Positions 48,276 through 62,142 of a stretch of DNA of 64,000 nt are shown piece by piece. The translations under genes were made by a program, and so were the position numbers. Positions within the stretch are counted from its first letter, which is position 1. Every line of letters begins with the position of its first letter. The DNA is from Callaeas wilsoni (lineage: Eukaryota; Chordata; Aves; Passeriformes; Callaeidae), in the NCBI GenBank assembly GCA_013398955.1, contig VWPU01014827.1, positions 62,001 through 126,000 on the forward strand. Reading direction: 5' to 3'. Below the pieces are notes generated by a model. It was given only the letters and a program-made list of their open reading frames with translations. It had not been told where the DNA came from and did not search any database.

Positions 48276-51200
48276 TGAAATTAATCATTCCATTAATTAG
48301 ATAGACGCAGAGTTATTTTGGTAGAAGTTTTATCTCTTTCTTAGTTTCTTTTATTGAGGATGAATAACTTTATATCAATAAACTAAATATTCTTTGGTCT
48401 AAATGAAGAAAGTGTGATTTACTCTCTTATCTAGCAGTTGCATCACTTACCAGCAATACAGGAAACCAAAGTTCAAGTCCTTGCTCTGGTTAGTGCAAAT
48501 GTGCCAAACTTGTCTTTAACAAAAAGTGGGACTTGCAACCCTCAAAAATCATAGTATATCTTAATGCAGACACCGGGAAATCCACTGCTGGTTTGACACC
48601 ATACTGCTTTCAAATCATCAGAACAAGCCTTTGGGCAAAGGACAAAGGCTGCCATAAACCTCACCTGACCGGGTCTGCTGTGAGCTGCAGTAGTGCAGGC
48701 TGCACTTACTGAATGCTGCCTTTCAGCTGAGCTGTGAACTTTCCACCTGCCTCCAGCAGCTTCTGCAATGAAACAGGGGTTCTTTTTCCAGTGGGAAAAA
48801 ACAAGTAATGAGACCAATGCAGTGCATGTAGCAATGAACTAACAAGAAGGTTTATGTCAAATAAAATAAGACATCCAACCAGAATTTACTTCTTCCCTTA
48901 AATTTTTTTTTAAAAAAAAGCGTTCCAAAACATTCAGATTCCAATTTTTCCGATATTTGGATTTCCATTAAAATCATGACCATGACTTTAGAACCACGTG
49001 CTTAATATTTTGTTTTGATTTTGATTCTCTAGATTTCTAAATGGAGGTCTTGCATCTGAAAATATGGGCTTGAAAAAGAAAATGAAGGATGTAGGAAAGT
49101 TGAGACTTATAAGCAATATTAAAATTAAAAATTATTCACAGCTTTCACAATTAAAACATAAAAATTTTCTATAGATTTTTCTTTCAATTTGAGGGATAGT
49201 GAACAATTCTTGATTTGCAGAACTCAGGTGTATCACTGAACATGTATCTGTATGTTAGAGTACCTTTGCAAGTATTTCCTTATAATCTTTTGTTTTTCTA
49301 ATACTGAGGTGGAGCTTAAATCTGCCAGGCTGTGTTTCTCCTGGCATAGACTGATGGCATAAAACTGATAAGTAACAGATGAGTGAAAACTTGCTTTTGT
49401 GTAAGTGAATCCTTATGGAATATCTTCTGAGCATAGAAAGGTAAAGGCTGGGATGCAAAAGTATGTGTGGGAAGATAGGTGTGTAGCAAAAACCTTATCG
49501 TGAAGGAATGTATATTACAGTTTCAGCAAGGTTCAAAATCAAAAAGTTGTCAGCTTTTTTATTGAGCAAATTAAAATGTCTAGAATTCAGAGTTTGATCA
49601 AACATGCAAGCTGAGAAAATAGCCTTCACAAGCCCCTTTGCGCTTTTTGAAAAAGAGCTCAGAGCACTGAAATAATGATGTACTAAGCAACAGAAGTGGC
49701 ATTTTCTCAACCACTACATCTTGCAGGCTGCAATTTTCAGCCTGCTCAGGGACTCTTGATCATGCAAACTAAACTGAACTATTGTATGAACGATTTAAAA
49801 GGTGCTTTTATCCAGGGCTGAGTACTCTAGCTGAAATGCCTGAAATTACACCATTTTGCTGGCACTATCGTGTCTGCCTCCAAAACCCTCCATGGATATT
49901 TGCCTTCTCAAGTTAAATAGGTACTAAACTGGAAAGGGTTTGGGGCAAAAGATGGAAACAAAAGAGATTTTGCACTATTTTAAAATTACCAGAAGATCTA
50001 TCTCAAAGTAGATATCCCTCCCTGGTCAATAGTGTGGAATATATCGAGTGCTACCAGAGGATGTTTGAATGCACAGTCTGAATGAACCACAAGACTCCTC
50101 CTACATTCCAAATGGGTGACAAAATCCAGCAAGATAATCTCACCTATAATAATTTTCTTTCATTAGAGTCTCCATTAACCATATACCATAAAGATCGAGG
50201 GAAAAAAAAGGAAAAAGCCAGACACGAAAAACAAACCATAACCCACATTTGTCAATCGCTTGTGTTCAGACATAAAGAAACTAAATCAATGGTTGAGTGT
50301 TTGTGGTCTTGTACCTCTTTACCTTTACTGGTTTTGTTTCTATATTTTAATTCTGTGCTGATTTCACCAGTGCTACTGTACTTAGAAGTTGAGAGAACTT
50401 TCTCATGTTTACATCCATGTCCTGCCAACACAACATTCCAGCCAGGGAGGATGCTTCCTTGATGTGTGAGCAAAACAAGAGCAACCAAATGATGTCAAGA
50501 ATGCAGCAGGTTACTTATTTATCTGGTCAGAAACCACCACCTAAAGAAAAAAATATATCACTGAGCAGCAGAAAATCATATTTATTAAAGGTCAGAGGAA
50601 AATATGTCAGAGTTCAATGACCCCAATCAACACAGGGTCTCCTAAGAAGATTAAACTCAAATTTATTGCAATATTTTTATGCAAATAAATATTTGGTAAT
50701 ATTTCGTAAAGAATAAACTGTTATTCTGCATTCATATTTTGGTCTATAAAACAATGATAACTAAATTAAAATTATTTAGCCTTATAAAGGAGAAAGAAAG
50801 AAGAAATGAATCCACCTGAGGATGTATACTGCACTAACATAGCATGTGTTAATGGAGACTGGTGTATATCCCATCAGAGAGTAGGAAAAAAGAATGATTC
50901 TCAGCCTGGTACTAATTTTTATTTTCCCTCAATTCCATTGCTGAACTGAAAAATTAGTTTGTAGAGTTCTGGCCAGAAACATCGTATTGCCCTAGCAAAA
51001 GGTTTTCATCCTACGAAGTTAGCTCACTCCCATAAAACAGCTTGTTGATAGGTGAGCTGCTTCAAACATCTTTTTAAGTTTGCCTTTTGCTCAGTTAAAG
51101 GCAATGGCATGCTAAATCCAGAGTTCATGAAACTTGTGCACCAACCTCCCTACATAGCATCCATGTCATTCTCTCCAATAATTTATAAACATATAAATTT

Positions 51201-51343
51201 GGTGTATTTTGTACTTTAGAATCAAAGCTTACATTAAGTCTCAAGAAGTGAAAGACTCACGCATTTGAATTGCTGCATAATTTTGTACTGGATTTACTTT
51301 TCCAGTCTTTCCAGAAGTCGTGATCTTGTTTTTCTTTTTTTAG
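48276..51343. other. Unique AT-rich non-coding DNA
   Basis: No gene is recognised apart from the minus-strand exon-like segment at 48710. A POU octamer ATGCAAAT lies at 50679 inside a very AT-rich stretch (50640-50780). Confidence 0.5.
48710..48762 (-). other. Exon-like segment, minus strand (unverified)
   Basis: On the minus strand the acceptor ACCCCTGTTTCATTGCAG ends at 48763. Fifty-three bases follow, then a consensus donor GTAAGT (48709-48704). From the first base the frame is open: KLLEAGGKFTAQLKGSI plus two bases. The composition is protein-like with no low complexity. It is short, the peptide is unfamiliar, and no partner exon is identified. Confidence 0.22.
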
Positions 51344-51418
51344 TTGAAAACAATTCCCAAGGTCAAGTCAGAGCCAGCACAGGGAGATTCTGCAGACAGT
51401 GGTAGACAATCAGGAGAG
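51344..51418 (+). other. Exon-like segment, plus strand (unverified)
   Basis: The acceptor TTGTTTTTCTTTTTTTAG ends at 51343. Exactly 75 bases (25 codons) follow, then the donor GAG|GTAAAT. The first frame is open throughout, starting LKTIPKVKSEPAQGDSADSG. It contains VKSEP, which fits the SUMO-acceptor consensus (hydrophobic-Lys-x-Glu) followed by Pro, common in transcription regulators, and a Ser/Asp/Gln-rich hydrophilic remainder as in disordered regions. It is clearly GC-richer than the flanks. I cannot name the gene. A symmetric 0-0 phase exon would be skippable, so an alternative exon is conceivable. Chance remains possible. Confidence 0.3.
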
Positions 51419-54400
51419 GTAAATTAACAGCTCCTGCCCATAGCAAACCTGTATTTCTGAAAAATGTTTTATGTTTTGACTACACCTGTCTTTATGAGGG
51501 AGAATCCAGAGATAAAAACAAGCCAAAACACAATAAATCACCTTCAGTTAGCTAATTAAAGCAGCTTTAACTCATACACCAATGCATTCTTGATGCATAA
51601 ATAAAGTCCTAAGCAGACATTTTTCCTGAATAATAAAATAAGTCTGTAAGGAATTTGATCAATACAGCCGTGGAAATTAAACATGCTGCACAGTAACACC
51701 TCATGGAGTATGTCATGTTCCTGCAGCAAGAGGTAAACACAGTAACATTTACATGGCCAGCGCACCAATTTATGCCTAAATTCAGCGAAGAACTCTATGC
51801 AAAAGTAAAATTTTGTATCTGTAAGTCATAGAAAATAGTAATCCTTTTCCCTGCTGCTTCTTAGAGTGTCGTTTGCTTCAACACATTTGCATTCTGCTTG
51901 GATCTCCCAAGTTAGCCCCAAGGAAGCCTGGGGACCATGCCTTTAGAGATTGCAGGCTCAAAGAGGAGTGGGCTGCTCTTCTACTTTGTTGCCATGGCAC
52001 CTGGAAAATAATTGGCATGTTATCACAAATGGTGGCTTTCAGCAGCTGTGGCATGCAAGGATTATAGCCTTAGCAGATATATCAGTTCCCCAACTGACAT
52101 TTTCAAGAGGGCTTCATGATGCATGAGCAGTACTGAAATGTGGGCTCAGGGGTAAGAGGGAAGCCTCATATTTTCATCTGGAGCGACAAAACTACTTCTG
52201 ACATGTGAGAGAGCAAGGAGCTGGCTTTCGGATCACTTATTTTTCCTGAACTAGGATACCCAGTGGTCACCACTGACATCTTCCATGAGTTTAGTTGCTC
52301 AGGTGAATAAAGAATCTATTAGTGGCCCTGGTTTTCAATGGAAAACTTTCCTTTCTTGCAACACTGTTTTGCATGAACTCACTCTGCTTCAGCTTGATCA
52401 TCTATGTAGCTTCTCTACCAAGGAGGGAGAATTCTGAAACCGTTACTATTTTGATCCAACCTGCTTAATTATCCAAAACTCAGTCATTGATGTATAATTT
52501 AAGTGGGCTTCCTGGAAGTTATAAACTTTATTTAATAAAATCTCACAGTGAAAAGTCATGAAAGAATAAGCTCCCTAGCTAAAATCTGGATAAGAACATA
52601 ATGTAAAAAATCATTCAACTCATATGTCTATTTTATTCTCCAGACTTTTAGTTTAAGGTTTGAGGAGATTTATTTTTTTTTTAAATTAAAAATTCTTTGG
52701 AATAAGGGTCATATTATGTGTGAGCATGTTCTCATAGTAGCTAAACCTGAATTTTAGTCTTGGCTGGGTTTTGAGGAAAACCTATCAGCTCAAATCTCTC
52801 TGTTAGAGTTCTCCTTCCATATTAGAAGAGCAATCAAGATGGCAATAACTATGTAGTCTGAAGCACATTGATGATGACAATTTAAAATGTAATTTCATAT
52901 CTTCCCACCTTTCTGTCCCACTTTTCGAGCGCTGATCAGAGACAGCAGAATGGAAGGAAGGTGGGAAAGAATTATTCAACTCTCATCTACCTCTATCGTG
53001 CCATTTTAATGACAGGTTCACTTTTCATGTTCTTCTGTGAAACTGAGCAAGACAATAAAAGACCAACTGAAATAAAGTAGTAGTGAAAGTGCAAAATAAG
53101 TCAGAATAAAGTAGACCATGGGCAACAGCTACAATAGATTAAATGGGGAGAGGGGGAACGGAAGTGGACAGGTGGAAGTGGAGTCAAAAGTGAAGCAGAT
53201 AAATCTTAATGCAACCTGAGAAGTTGCAGCAAATTTATAGGTGCAGCGAGATAGAAAAAGTAATCATTAAAAAAAGAAGACTGTTTTCTCAGAGTACAGA
53301 AGCAGAAAAGAAGTGGTGTCTAAGAAGGTGTAGGAGAATTATTCATCAAAAAAAGGGTATGAGGGGAGAAGAAACAGGAATAAGAAAAGATAACAACAAA
53401 AACATTGGGAATTAAGAATGTCATTGAAGAACTGGAAAGCAAATCAAAAGATGCCAAACAGCTGGAGGTAGGAACACATATAGTGTCAAGAAGTGAATGA
53501 GAGCATTAGTAAAAAAGAACACACTTCGTAAACGGAATCAAAATATAGACTAAATAAAAGATATAAGCACACATATAAAGATTAACCACAAAAGACAGTA
53601 GCCTTTTGCCATGTGAGTATGACTTAAGTTTGCCATAAGAACAGGCAGTATTTTTCCCCACTGCTGGTGTGGAATTTGTTGATTAAAAGTATTAATATAT
53701 TATACTAGTGAAAACATATTTCACAGTGAAAATATGTGAATTTTGCACTTTTCACAGTGAAATGCTGGGTACTCAGAATAGAAAGGGACTTGTTATCTAC
53801 AGAGCCTGAGGACATAGCTTCAGATAACTTGTTTTCTGTGCTTCATTATGCTCCCTTACCTGTGGCTTTATCCTCCCATGCTGATACACGCTACACATGC
53901 TGAGTGGTACCATGACCTGTAAGTGATTTGAGTAAAATCAGCAGGACCTCTTGCTGAGCAAGGACAGGAGTGTTGCTTTGCCTAGGGTCAACAGCAGAAT
54001 TCCCATTACTTCCTGCATGATGATCAGGCAGTAAGATAACAGTGGTGAGAGAGAATGACAGAGCTGCACACTATACATAATGAGTACGTGCCCTGGTATG
54101 GGTGCACAGGAACACTTTATGTGATGTGTATATGTAAACTATTAACAGCTCTTGGAAATGCTTCCCCTTTCCACCACTCAGTGCAGATGGAAACCACTGC
54201 AGAACAACAGGATATTAAATGAATGCCTTACTTTTCAAAAAAATTGCACTTCTAAACACTATCCAGACATCATGTCCAAAAGGTGTAATGTGGTCTTCAG
54301 CACACCTTATTTTTAATCTGATGTTAGAAATTTATATTTACTTTGAAATGTATAATAGATTTTTATGAAAATCATATATCAGATAGTGATTAGATTATGG

Positions 54401-57400
54401 ATGGATAGCAAATACAGCTTCCTTTGTCTTAAAACAGTGTAAATAAATAGAATAGCTCCTGAGGATGAGCGGCTGGCATGCATTTAATTACACTGAGCTA
54501 ACAGGCTTCCATCACCTTGAAATTCTTTTTTCCACCAAATCAGCAAAACATTTAAAGATCTTTGCAATGTAAGCAATAGACTATTGACAAATTTTAAACA
54601 ACTTGACCCTTCTGGTCTTACTGTATTTTCTCTTTCATATGGATAAAAAGGAAATAGTCTTTGACTTAATGCCATTTAAAAAAAAATAAAAATCGGGAAA
54701 TTTTTGCAGAACTGGTTTCACTGCCCTGAACTGAGTGAGAATATTCATTTCATTAATCTGTAACTTTCTTTCCACTTCATGCAGTAAGTCAAATATTGAG
54801 AGAGGAAAGAGATTGTTTCTTTTTTTAACTGAAGCTCTCCTTTTATGATACTTGTCAGCCTCTTAATATTTCAGAGGTTCATTTCTGATCATGCAAACTC
54901 ACTAAAGGTTTGACGTTTTCATAATGAATGATCAAATTACATTTGTACCTAACGGATATGTTTACTAAACCTGACTTTCAAAGTACACCTCTAGGGGGAA
55001 AAAAACCTGTAGGTCACTCAAGAAACAAAGGAAGTAGATACATAATGGTGAAACCAGAGAGTTCAAATGGCATAATTAAACAATCAAAGAAGACTGCAAA
55101 GACTAGATAAAAACGTGTCTAGGCTTATAACAGCTGGAAGTTTTCTGACAATTCAAATGAGTTGTCTTTTAATATCCACAGCATTAAATACTGAAACTTT
55201 TGGGTTTTGTTAGCATGACTAGAAAATTGTACATAAGGGAACATTTGGAATGATGAATCAAGGGGAGAAAAATGAGAAATAGTAGCAGGAAGATAAATAC
55301 TATCATTGTACTACCCATCCCTGTCACAAAATGCCTTCTAATTAACTCCATGCTATTGGAAATCCATCCAAGCTCATGTTTGTTAACTGACAAAAAATAT
55401 CACACCAGGATGCTCTTTACAGATAGATCTTTGCTAAATGAATCTTTTATACCTAGGAATGACTTTCTTTTACAGTTGTTTTGCTTGCAATGAGCCAACA
55501 CACTATGGAGATGTATTCATGAGTGAAAGTAAGATCATATATCTTCATATATGGCTATAGTCATGCAGAAAATAGCAGTCACAATAAAAGTAATAAAAAA
55601 ATAATGCCAGAAATGAATGTAGTGCTATGAATTTTGTCATGTTCTCTGGGTTTGTGATTCAGTAAGATTTCACAAATTAAATAAGCTGGGACCTAGTATA
55701 ATAACCTTGTGTGCTTACAGACAGATTCATTTACCAGATCCATCATGTAGGCACGTCATGAGTCAGGCCTGGACTCCAGCCCTACCACCCCAAAGCCACC
55801 AACCTCTTGGGCATACAAGAAGTGGGCTTGTTGCCTACAAATGGTGATACCCCCTCGTCTTCTCTGTCACCCAGCTACTGTCAGAAAAGCAAAAGCAAAA
55901 GCTTCCACCACGACTTCACTGAGTTCTGAATAAACATTTATGTTATTCTTTTAAGAAGGTCTGTAAATGGAGGTGAGGCTTCTTTTTACTTTAGCAGAAA
56001 TGTGCTGCTGTTGCACCACCTGCAAGAGAGGGCAGCTGGAGTGGAGCTGTCCTGGCTAATTGGGGCAGCAGATCCCCAGGGTATTTCCACTGTGGGCTTT
56101 AACTCCCATCACTCAGCTTTAACTCATACTCTATCTTCAGTGTCCGTCTGGGAAAAAACATTGAGCCCTCCTAAATTTTACAGCAGTGATTAGATAATTC
56201 ATTCTCAAGGATAAACTTGCTTAGAGTTAAGTACTAGGTGTGGTACCCCAACACAGAATCGATGCATGAACTCCCTCCACTGTATTCTGCATTAAATCAA
56301 AACAGATATCCTTTTGTTTGTTCAAAAAACTGTTCTTTCATTTATCCACTGCCAGTTTGCATCTGTATCTCAAAATTCTTCCAGCATCATCAACGGAGAA
56401 AACATATAGCTCTTATCTTATGTTTCTTCCCAACAACAGAGCCCATCTTTAATTTTATTGTCTGTAAGAGAAATGTGAACAAGCATCCTGAGAACTGTTA
56501 GTCACCATATTTTCAAATTTGGTATCTGTAATGATATCTTTTCTGTAAGACTACCTCATTTTTTGTAGTTCTAGAGTATCTCACATGTGGTCGTGAAACT
56601 GTGTATGTTCTGTAGAGTGTTGCTTTGTTATAAATAAAATATCCATGGGAGGATTACAGAACAAAAGAAATCCTGGTATTTATCAACACCTCTTCCACAG
56701 GATCCTCAAATATACTAAAGTATCTATGTCCTGTTACAAACACATTAAATCTAATGCAAAGACTAGAAAAGCAACAAGGTAAATACGAAGGCAACAAAAT
56801 CAGAGTACATTTAATAAAAACTGTCATTGAGGTTGATGCATTTGCACTGTGTTGGCTTAGTGCCCACAGTGGGATGCCACAAAGGATAGAGAATGTTGAG
56901 GAGGATTTTTAATAAGCTGAAGTTCCAAATACATCTCCAGTTCTTTGCAGCTCATTCCAAAACTCAGACATGCAAGACTGTTACTAGAAAACCTGCTGTC
57001 CTTTGTGAGCAGGGCCATTCATACTACTAACTCCATGTAGCTATCAAAATATTTTCTGTTAGACATGTTATATCTAATGAGAAGAGCCACTCTGGAGAGA
57101 AAAAACATATCAGAAGCCAACTTTATGAATCAAACAGAACCATAAATCTTTGTAGGGTATTTTATAAATCACACAAAAATGTTCAAATTTCAGTGTATAT
57201 TTTTGGAATTTAAAAAAATTATGATGTAAAAGCAATTATCTTTTGCAGTACCAGCATCTGGTCTCATTTAAAACAATGATGCCTAATAGCTCCCATTCAT
57301 TGGTCAGGGATGGAATTCAATATATAGTGAGATAACATATGATTTACCTGATCCCTTGGAGGCTATTATTTATATCTATTTTCCAAGCCCTAATACATCT

Positions 57401-59380
57401 GTAAATACACATCTCTGCATTTTTTCGTTCATGTTGGATCAATGTGCAGATGGGCTGTCTCTAAGAAAAATCCATTTGCTCTGGAAAAGATTCAGAAAGC
57501 ATCATTAATACACACTCTAAACTATAGTCACTTGGTGTTCCAACAGGGCACTAGAGTTACTCTGTCTCACAGAAACAGAAAAAAAATAAGGTTGCTATCA
57601 TGTGGTAAGATTACAAGTCAGGGAGAGGAAGTTCTTTTTAGCAGGAAAGAATCTCTGCTCTCTATGGATTCTCCCATATTTCTTACTATACCATCCATTA
57701 TTTTTACATGCCATAGTATTATTCACTTCCCTAGATCTTTGTTCTAGGTGTCCTAGAACAAACCATCAAAGTAGGAGACTGGTCCCATTGAATTCAGAAG
57801 AAATACTTATAGAGTTTTGTTTAAGATTGCCTGGATTCATTGCTACATGGTTAGTAGCATTGAAGAATTTTTCTGTAAGAGAAAGGATATATTCCACTTC
57901 TAAGTGTCTGGTTTCAGGACTAAGGTGTTTTCAATACTGGTCTGAATTTACATCACTCACTGATTTTCATACATATGTTACAGCCATTCTTGCTTAAATA
58001 CCGTAATAAGATGTACCTCATTTCTCTATTTCTCTCCTCTTCATAGAGGGATGCTTTCAATCCCTCTATTACATAGTTTCACTTTGTAAAGGCGTTAAAG
58101 AAAACCATGCACAGCAAAAACAACAACAAAAACCCAACCCCGAGGAACTTGTTCTTAAATGTTTCAAAATTTAGTCAGCAACAGTAATCTGATCAGGGAT
58201 ATTAGGAACTGGTAAATCAGGATCCCTCATTGTTTTTAATTGCAACCTTGCAGCAACTTGACTATCTCATTAAAAAATCTTCCTGTCCTCTTGGAATGAT
58301 TTCATATGTCTTTAACAGAAGGTCTGGATATATCTGCAGCTTTTGTAACCAGAGCTGGCCTTTGCTATTTCAGTCCCCTGAAGAATGGGAATGCATCCAC
58401 TCTCTCCTCTGTATCACTATAATTTACTGTGCTCACCAACCAAAAACCTTGAATTGAAAAGAGGAGCCACACAGACTATACGTAAATGGAAAACCTGATC
58501 ATGTAAATGTGAGCGTATTTCAGGAACAGAACAAGCAAATAAAAAATTCATACTCCAAGGGAACACTTTTGTTGTTTTAGTGTGGTGTCCTCACATCATC
58601 ATGGACACATACATTTTTCATGAGATTCTTCAAGTCACTGCATACCCATCCTGGGGGAAAACACCTTACGGAAAGACAAGGAATTGCCTTTTTGTTGCTT
58701 TGCCTCTCTATTCCGCTAATACTAGAAGGCAGCTAAAAGATGACTTTCATGCGGGAGCTCCGCTGTAATTCAGAGAGCAGACACTCTTCCCCAGCCCAAG
58801 CCAGGTTCCCTTTGTGGCTGAGGACTCAGTTCTTTCCAGAGGCTCCCGTGTGGGATACTTCCCTTACAGGCAGCACAAACTTCCTCACTCCAGCAGACTG
58901 CTTTGGTAACCAAAGGGGCATTCAGATTTAAGAGCAGTTTTCCATTGATCAGATTTATCAAATGAAGCTCCAAATGAATCAAAATAGCAACAGCCATGTA
59001 AGATGCTGAGTGTGTGAGCTGAGGCACACATTGGCCCTTAGCCATGCTCATGTCCTTGGTATTGCTATTGCTGCCCTTGGGGTGAAAGGTGGAGGCTAAT
59101 TGCTGTTTTTACAGGGAAAGGATTAGAGCTACAGTTTGGTTAGATATTACTTTTATTTTTTATTTTCAGGGAAACAAAGAGACCTGAATTGATGATACAT
59201 TAACTTTTCATTGCTTTGCCTTCTGTACTGTGGTGCTCTGTAAAGATATCCCTGAGCAGAACTCTGTACAGTGAAGAGAGTATTGAGATGACTGCAGATA
59301 GGGAAAAGGAAACTGAAATCCTGATAGATTATAAGCAGAGATATATTAGAGCACCAAATGATACAGAAAATCTGTATGTA
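51419..59380. other. Unique AT-rich non-coding DNA
   Basis: No gene is recognised in 8 kb. Bases 53140-53420 are purine-rich on the + strand. At 53720-53765 the imperfect palindrome TTCACAGTGAA occurs twice. Open frames (longest 131 codons at 57602-57997, +) have no familiar motif. Confidence 0.55.
53140..53420 (+). other. Purine-rich stretch
   Basis: Strong purine bias on the + strand, beginning with a G-rich section (GGGGAGAGGGGG) and continuing A/G-rich. No gene; could affect local DNA structure. Confidence 0.6.
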
Positions 59381-59515
59381 TGTACTGTTTTTTACTGGGA
59401 TAGGGTTGATTTTCTTCATAGCAGCTCATGCCATGCTGTTCCAGATTTGTGACCAAATCAGTGTTGATAACACACCAGGAGTTTTAATTGCTGCTGAGCA
59501 GGTTTTACATGGATA
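59381..59515 (+). mobile_element. LTR fragment, 5' end of an avian ERV LTR
   Basis: Begins with the terminal TGTACTG and continues with ACTGGGATAGGGTTGATTTT and, farther in, GTTGATAACACACC and TGCTGAGCAGG. These match from memory the 5' end of a second common bird LTR family. Homology ends near 59515, so the insertion is truncated. The same family occurs in reverse orientation at 62143-62556; over the first 35 bp about four in five bases agree between them. Confidence 0.8.
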
Positions 59516-62142
59516 AGTATTTTTAGGATGGGAGCTTGAAAATAAGAATCAAAATGCTGGAAATTTGAGTTTTCATCAACTTTATTTTCTAAAAGCATTA
59601 GTTTGTCTTAAAGTCGTTTTGTATGCTAATAGTAGCTATTTATCACTGTTGAATAATCTCATTACATGACATCATATTAAAAACCAACATAACTGATCAT
59701 TTTGTATTTTTCACTGTCTATTTTATTCGTTTTTATATGCACTTAAGTTGCTGTATCATAGGTTAATTAAGAGATTTATCTTTTCCTGGATAAAATATTG
59801 ATGAAATATGCAGCAGTTATGAGTGATAAAGGTCATGGTAGCATTGTGAATTTTTTCATTCTTGATGTAATCTTTTAGCCAAGAAGGGCAGCAACAAATT
59901 TTGTAAGACTATTAGCAAGTTGAGAAACAAAACAATAGCTGCACTTCCATTTAGTTGGCATTTGGTTCTCTCTAGATTAAAAAGTATGCCTTAGAGCCCA
60001 AATGTATTACTTACATATATTTCATGATTTTTATACTGCTGATTTTAAGAACAAAATAACCATTGCTGTCACCTCCCACAGTGTGTGTGTATGCACTCTT
60101 CATCATACTTGTGTCCCAGGTGGAAAACAGAAGAGTAACAAAAATAATTTTTTTTAATAACAAAGCTTTCCCCTTCTTTCAGGCTTCATTCTAGTGCAAG
60201 GTTGCAGATAATATTGCCTCACTAAGATGTTTGCCTTTTTATCCATTTGAAAACATTTTTTCTTTCTTTCAAGTGGCAGTTAAATACTACAAATTTTCAA
60301 AATTGAATTTTCTCTAACTGAAAAATCAAAGAGACCGATGGAGGAGGACAGAAGGAAAGGATGCTGAGTGGGAAGAAAGGAGCGAGTTTTTTAATAAAGT
60401 AACATTCTCATCAGAGATTGTTCTGTGACTCATTTGTTTGGAGACACAACAATAAAGTAGGACAGTGGGATGCTGAGATGGTAATAGGAATAGAGACTTC
60501 TTTCCCACACGCTGCAGTGTCACTGCAGTTCTCCTCTCATCTCTGAAACTCAGTCCTCAAGACATACATTCAGTTGGGTGATATAAAAATAAGTCTTAAA
60601 TAACAGCCTTTACCATGGTAATTTTTTCTTCCTAAGTTTTATATCTTGATGCTCTTCTTCCTTCCATGTATCTTTCATTGCCTTTGTTCTTGCTGCAGCA
60701 GGGGGACCAGAATTATCCCCAAGTAAGGAAGAAGTCAAATAGTCCAAGTTGTCTTAGTCTTCTTTTTATTTAAGCCTCTTTTCTCAGACATAATAATGTC
60801 TCCTCAGTCACTGCTGTACTTTGGTGGGATCTGAGTCAGGATCAGTCTTTTACCTGCTGTCTTGGTACTCAATATCACATAGGCTTTCTAATGCTGAAAC
60901 ACATACAGATTTACCTATCCTTTCTAGTGATTTTGGTAGAGGCATCTCTTCTAATATATCCTTATTCACTAACTTTTAAATATTTTGGTGCAAAAGCTGC
61001 ACTGAATGTTGCTCATTTTGCCTTCCATCTTATAATTTTATGTCATAGTTCATTTTTTCATCCTGTGTATTTACTCACACAGGTTATAGAAATTTAAATA
61101 GTAAATACACATGGTACTCCTTCAATGGTTGTAGCCAGAGTGGCTGGAGTGGTGACTGACATAAAAAAATATACAGTAAAGGATCAAAAGGATCAAAAGC
61201 ATGCAGAATGAATAGAACAGAATTTATTTGTATTTCCATACAAACAATTCCTAATACCAACTGTCTGTCTTGCAGACTTATGTGCCTGTATGTGGAAAAT
61301 CAAACTAAGTAGGTACAAGAAATCACATGAAAGATTTTAAAGTTTATCTCCTAATGATCTTTCTCTGTCATAGCTTAGCTATAATATCTTTCCCCTATTT
61401 TACTGGCAATCATGTAGATCTACTTTCTGTTGACATGCAAAAAAATCAAATCCAAGCAATCAGTGAAGGTTCAAGACAAAAGATTTCCACAAAATTCAGC
61501 ATGTCTACTACTTAGCTAGAAAACAAATGTTTGTCAGATACAGCAAGGAAAAAGTTGAAGGATAAGTGAAAGGGTGAAATTATCTGGAGATAGAAGCCCA
61601 AATCTGTCATTCACTGATTTTTCATTCCAGCTGTTTCCTTGAGTAGCAGTCTGCATGTCCTTTTTGGGCACAGCCCAAAGCCTGGCATACACAGGCTGAG
61701 AAGGGCAGTAACTGCAGGTGTATGACATGATTGGCACTGCCCCCAGAGCTTGGGGAGCTGACCTGGTGATGGATGTGAAAAAGACTTGGGAGAAGACTGG
61801 GACGCTAGTGTGCTCCAAGCTCCAAAATATTCTGCTACATGCTATAGATTTATTCTAGGAAAGAGAATTATGGATTCAAGGGAAAACGAGAAACAAGACA
61901 TGGATCTCTGATCATAACAGTTTGGTGCAGGTCTTGTTAAAGTTTGACAGATCAGGTTTATGTTTTCAGATGACAGTCTAAGAGTTTACCTGGACATTCT
62001 CAATACCTCAGATGTCAGGTTTCTCCCTGAGATCCATATTTCTGACTGCTTCCCATACTCTAGGGCAGCAGCTGCACCCTGTCATTGTACACAATGAAGT
62101 ACTGAAGAAGAAACTACTTTTCCTCTGAACCCTCTATGACTG
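59516..62142. other. Unique AT-rich non-coding DNA between two LTRs
   Basis: No retroviral gag, pol or env motif is seen between the two LTR copies, so they are not the two ends of one provirus; their opposite orientation agrees. A short 9-bp repeat lies at 61178-61199. A (GT)n of about five units lies near 60081. Confidence 0.6.
61178..61199 (+). repeat. Short tandem repeat, AAAAGGATC unit
   Basis: Two and a half copies of a 9-bp unit (AAAGGATCA/AAAGGATCA/AAAG). Confidence 0.85.
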
